Below the pieces are notes generated by a model. It was given only the letters and a program-made list of their open reading frames with translations, had not been told where the DNA came from and did no database searches. From the NCBI RefSeq assembly GCF_014050225.1, contig NZ_JACFXV010000061.1:62001-126000 (forward strand): a DNA stretch of 64,000 bases, read 5' to 3'. Of this stretch, positions 61,487 to 64,000 are shown piece by piece. Origin of the DNA: Stappia albiluteola. Its GTDB lineage: Bacteria > Pseudomonadota > Alphaproteobacteria > Rhizobiales > Stappiaceae. How positions within the stretch are numbered: position 1 is the stretch's first letter; every line of letters begins with the position of its first letter. The translations under genes were made by a program, and so were the position numbers.

Positions 61487-63154
61487 ATGGGCGAGATGGC
61501 GGTTGCGGCGAAGACGGGTGGCGCGCTCCTGGTAGAGGCGCTGGAACGGCACGGGGCGGAGCGGATCTTCTGCGTGCCCGGCGAAAGCTATCTCGCGGTT
61601 CTCGACGCCCTGCACGACGCGAGGATTCCCGTAACCGTCTGCCGCCAGGAAGGCGGGGCGGCGATCATGGCGGAGGCCTGGGGCAAGATGACGGGCAAGC
61701 CCGGCATCTGCATGGTGACGCGCGGACCGGGCGCGACCAATGCCTCGGCCGGCGTGCATATCGCCCAGCAGGATTCCACGCCAATGATCCTGTTTATCGG
61801 CCAGATCGAACGCGGTATGCGCGGCCGCGACGCCTTCCAGGAAGTCGACTACGTGCAGATGTTCGGCTCGATCGCCAAATGGGTGGCGGAGATTGAGGAT
61901 GCGGACCGGGTGCCGGAGATGATCCAGCGCGCCTGCCACGTCGCGACCTCCGGCCGTCCGGGGCCGGTAGTGCTTGCCCTGCCTGAGGACATGCTGGTGG
62001 CGGAGGCGGTCGCGCCGCAGCCGGAACCCTTTCAGGTCGTGGAGAGCTATCCGGGGCCTGCGCAGATGGCGGAACTTGGAGAATTGCTGGCGGGCGCGAG
62101 GAACCCGGTCGCCATCCTCGGCGGCAGCCGCTGGGATGAAGAAGCGCGCGACTCCTTCATGCGTTTTGCCGAACGCTACCAGCTGCCGGTCGGCTGTTCC
62201 TTCCGCCGCCAGATGCTTTTCGACAATCTCCATCCAAACTATGCGGGCGATGTCGGCATCGGCATCAATCCGGCGCTGAAGGAGCGCATCGAGGCGGCCG
62301 ACCTGGTGCTGCTCGTTGGCGGCAGGCTGTCGGAAATGCCGAGCCAGTCCTACACGATGCTCGACGTGCCGCAGCCGGGCCAGAAGCTTGTCCACGTGCA
62401 CCCCGGCGCGGAGGAACTGGGCCGCGTCTATCGCCCGGTGCTGGCGATCAACGCCTCGCCGAAAGCCTTCGCGGGAATGCTCGACGGTCTCGCGGCACCG
62501 CAGAGCGTTGCCTGGGCGGGCGCGGCCGAGGAGGCGCACAAAGCCTACCTCGCCTGGTCGGGTGCCAGGCCGCGCGTGCCGGGCAGGCTGCAGATGGCCG
62601 ATGTGATGGCCTGGATCGAGGACAATCTGCCCGACGATGCGATCTACACCAACGGCGCGGGCAATTACGCCACTTGGCTGCATCGGTTCCACCGCTTCCG
62701 CCGCTACATGACGCAGCTGGCGCCCACCAGCGGCTCGATGGGCTACGGCCTGCCGGCGGCGGTGGCGGCGAAGCTCAGGTTTCCGGAAAGGACCGTCGTT
62801 GCCTTTGCGGGCGACGGCTGCATGCAGATGACGATGCAGGAATTCGGAACGGCGATGCAGGATGGCGCGGCGGTGATCGTGCTCGTCGTCGACAACGGCA
62901 TGTACGGCACGATCCGCATGCATCAGGAGCGCACCTATCCGGGCCGGGTTTCGGCGACGACGATCGTCAACCCAGATTTTGCCGCGCTGGCGCGCGCCTA
63001 CGGCGGCCACGGCGAGACGGTGGAGACGGCCGAGGAGTTCGGCGACGCCTTCCGCCGGGCCGAGGCGAGCGGCAAGCCGGCGATCCTGCATCTGAAGCTC
63101 GATCCGGAAGCGATCACCCCCGCCCGCAGCCTGTCGCAGATCCGGGCGGGCTGA
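61487..63154 (+). CDS. Thiamine-diphosphate-dependent enzyme (acetolactate-synthase-like)
   Basis: 555-aa ThDP enzyme with the three-domain layout of acetolactate synthase and glyoxylate carboligase. The activating glutamate is in CRQEGGAAIMAEAWGKMTGKPG, the central domain has AILGGSRW, and the ThDP-magnesium site is VAFAGDGCMQMTMQEF with DNGMYGTIRMHQ. The FAD-binding residues of acetolactate synthase are not obvious, so oxalyl-CoA- or indolepyruvate-type relatives are possible. Start at 61487 (61463 and 61496 also possible). The substrate is not determined. Confidence 0.87.
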   Translation: MGEMAVAAKTGGALLVEALERHGAERIFCVPGESYLAVLDALHDARIPVTVCRQEGGAAIMAEAWGKMTGKPGICMVTRGPGATNASAGVHIAQQDSTPMILFIGQIERGMRGRDAFQEVDYVQMFGSIAKWVAEIEDADRVPEMIQRACHVATSGRPGPVVLALPEDMLVAEAVAPQPEPFQVVESYPGPAQMAELGELLAGARNPVAILGGSRWDEEARDSFMRFAERYQLPVGCSFRRQMLFDNLHPNYAGDVGIGINPALKERIEAADLVLLVGGRLSEMPSQSYTMLDVPQPGQKLVHVHPGAEELGRVYRPVLAINASPKAFAGMLDGLAAPQSVAWAGAAEEAHKAYLAWSGARPRVPGRLQMADVMAWIEDNLPDDAIYTNGAGNYATWLHRFHRFRRYMTQLAPTSGSMGYGLPAAVAAKLRFPERTVVAFAGDGCMQMTMQEFGTAMQDGAAVIVLVVDNGMYGTIRMHQERTYPGRVSATTIVNPDFAALARAYGGHGETVETAEEFGDAFRRAEASGKPAILHLKLDPEAITPARSLSQIRAG

Positions 63155-63157
63155 TCC

Positions 63158-64000
63158 TCACAGCTTGCCGTGCGCGTCCGCGACCGGGAGCGTCACTTCG
63201 GCGATGGCATCGTCATCGGGCGACGGGTGGATGCGGAAGCCGAGCGCCTCGCACATGGCGAGCATGCCGGAATTCTCCTTCAGCACCTCGCCCTTGATTG
63301 TCTCTATGCCGTCGGCGGCGGCATAGCGGATGATGAGCTGCATCAAGGCCCAGCCGAGGCCCTGACCCTTCATTGCCGAGCGCACGATGATCGCGTATTC
63401 GCCGGTGCGGTGATCGGGATCGGCATGCAGGCGCACGACCCCCTGGATCTGGCCGCTTCGCGGATCGAGCGCAGCGAAGGCCATGGCGCGGGCATAGTCG
63501 AGCTGCACGAGGCGGGCGATGAAGGTGTGGCTGAATTCCTTGACTGGAGCGAAGAAACGCAGCCTGAGATCTTCCGGCGAAAGCGCGTCGAAGAAGTCCT
63601 GATAGAGCGCTTCGTCCTCCGGGCGCACGGGTCGCACGAATACCGTCCTGCCGCCTTTCAGCGTCAGCGTTTCCTCCCATTCCTTGGGATAGGGGGCGAT
63701 GGCAAGCCGCGACGTGCCGTGCCGGCCGCGCCGGCGGGACACCGCGCCGAGCCGGATACGGGCATCCAGGGTCTCAACGCCGCCAGCGTCGACGATCAGC
63801 GGGTTTATGTCGAATTCGCGGATTTCCGGGATGTCGACGGCGATTTGCGACAGTTTCACCAGGGTGAGCGCCATCGCATGCCGGTTCGCGGCCGGACGGT
63901 CGCGGAAACCGGCAAGCAGGCGGTCGATCCGCGTGCGGGATATCTGCGCCTCGGCCAGTTTCAGGTCGAGCGGCGGGAGTTCTATGGCGAGATCGGAGAC
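63158..64000 (-). CDS. Acyl-CoA synthetase (NDP-forming)/GNAT acetyltransferase fusion, C-terminal part
   Basis: The frame is open to the end of the window, so the N-terminus is cut off; 280 residues are visible. The left piece (MALTLVKLSQIAVDIPEIREFDINPLIVD) is the ATP-grasp end of an NDP-forming acyl-CoA synthetase; the rest is a GNAT domain (TVFVRPVRPEDEALYQDFFDAL, RSAMKGQGLGWALMQLIIRYAA, ENSGMLAMCEALGF). Fusions of this kind (Pat/PatZ) acetylate acetyl-CoA synthetase and other proteins in response to acetyl-CoA. It converges tightly with the ThDP enzyme gene. Confidence 0.87.
   Translation of the reverse strand, partial: VSDLAIELPPLDLKLAEAQISRTRIDRLLAGFRDRPAANRHAMALTLVKLSQIAVDIPEIREFDINPLIVDAGGVETLDARIRLGAVSRRRGRHGTSRLAIAPYPKEWEETLTLKGGRTVFVRPVRPEDEALYQDFFDALSPEDLRLRFFAPVKEFSHTFIARLVQLDYARAMAFAALDPRSGQIQGVVRLHADPDHRTGEYAIIVRSAMKGQGLGWALMQLIIRYAAADGIETIKGEVLKENSGMLAMCEALGFRIHPSPDDDAIAEVTLPVADAHGKL

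Noticed and set aside
61448-63091. Minus-strand open frame of 547 codons
   Set aside because: Antisense to the ThDP-dependent enzyme gene.

Overview
The window is 64 kb of high-GC chromosome-like DNA from an alphaproteobacterium, most likely order Hyphomicrobiales (Rhizobiales), family Rhizobiaceae. The evidence is a GcrA-family cell-cycle regulator, a PdhS/PleC/DivJ-type kinase, a BA14K-family protein, a RirA-like Rrf2 regulator, two phasins, an Irr-type box upstream of fbpA, and a tRNA-His with the alphaproteobacterial acceptor end (G1:U72, A73). Genus is not decided by the sequence; Shinella, Ensifer or Rhizobium relatives would all fit. No phage, integrase, transposase, CRISPR array or rRNA was seen. 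Most of the window is ordinary, densely packed core or near-core gene content.

Layout. 1-3113: end of a branched-chain amino acid ABC transporter (livH partial, livM, binding protein). 3170-8293: regulators (Rrf2, LacI), two HI0933-type flavoproteins, a cold shock protein and a BA14K protein. 8551-11350: a receiver-PAS-LuxR response regulator and a soluble histidine kinase. 11318-14910: glycosyltransferase, hydroxypyruvate isomerase, thiolase, SlyD-like isomerase. 15355-20986: assimilatory sulfate reduction operon cysG-DUF2849-cysI-cysH-DUF934 followed by ferredoxin-NADP reductase. 21119-26851: NUDIX hydrolase, MltB-type transglycosylase, a small CxxC protein, an aldehyde dehydrogenase/SDR pair and a REC-REC-GGDEF diguanylate cyclase.

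27119-38102 is a putrescine/polyamine island. A leftward set (puuA, aminotransferase, puuB) and a rightward set (second glutamine-synthetase-like ligase, then potFGHI) flank a FadR-type GntR regulator. The same palindrome, with core GTGATCAC, lies at both ends of the regulator gene, so one regulator plausibly controls uptake and gamma-glutamylation together.

38109-48449: AsmA-like protein, a two-subunit 3-oxoacid CoA-transferase, a second-type FtsH, an iron(III) transporter (fbpA, fbpB; no ATPase gene nearby) with an Irr-like box, a decayed small gene and a diheme cytochrome c. 48763-52724: GcrA, two related winged-helix genes of very different base composition, tRNA-His, two phasins. 53063-64000: PdhS-like kinase with long acidic linkers, threonine-dehydratase-like enzyme, a secreted protein, an APH/P-loop fusion, a small acidic protein, Hsp20, a ThDP enzyme, and the C-terminal part of an acyl-CoA synthetase/GNAT protein.

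No clearly novel multi-gene system was found. The best leads are the twin operators of the polyamine regulator, the dispersed palindromic element beside ftsH and forming the hsp20 leader, the AT-rich/GC-rich winged-helix pair, the decayed gene with ACG in place of its start codon, and the unexplained DUF2849/DUF934 partners in a sulfite reductase operon that lacks cysJ.
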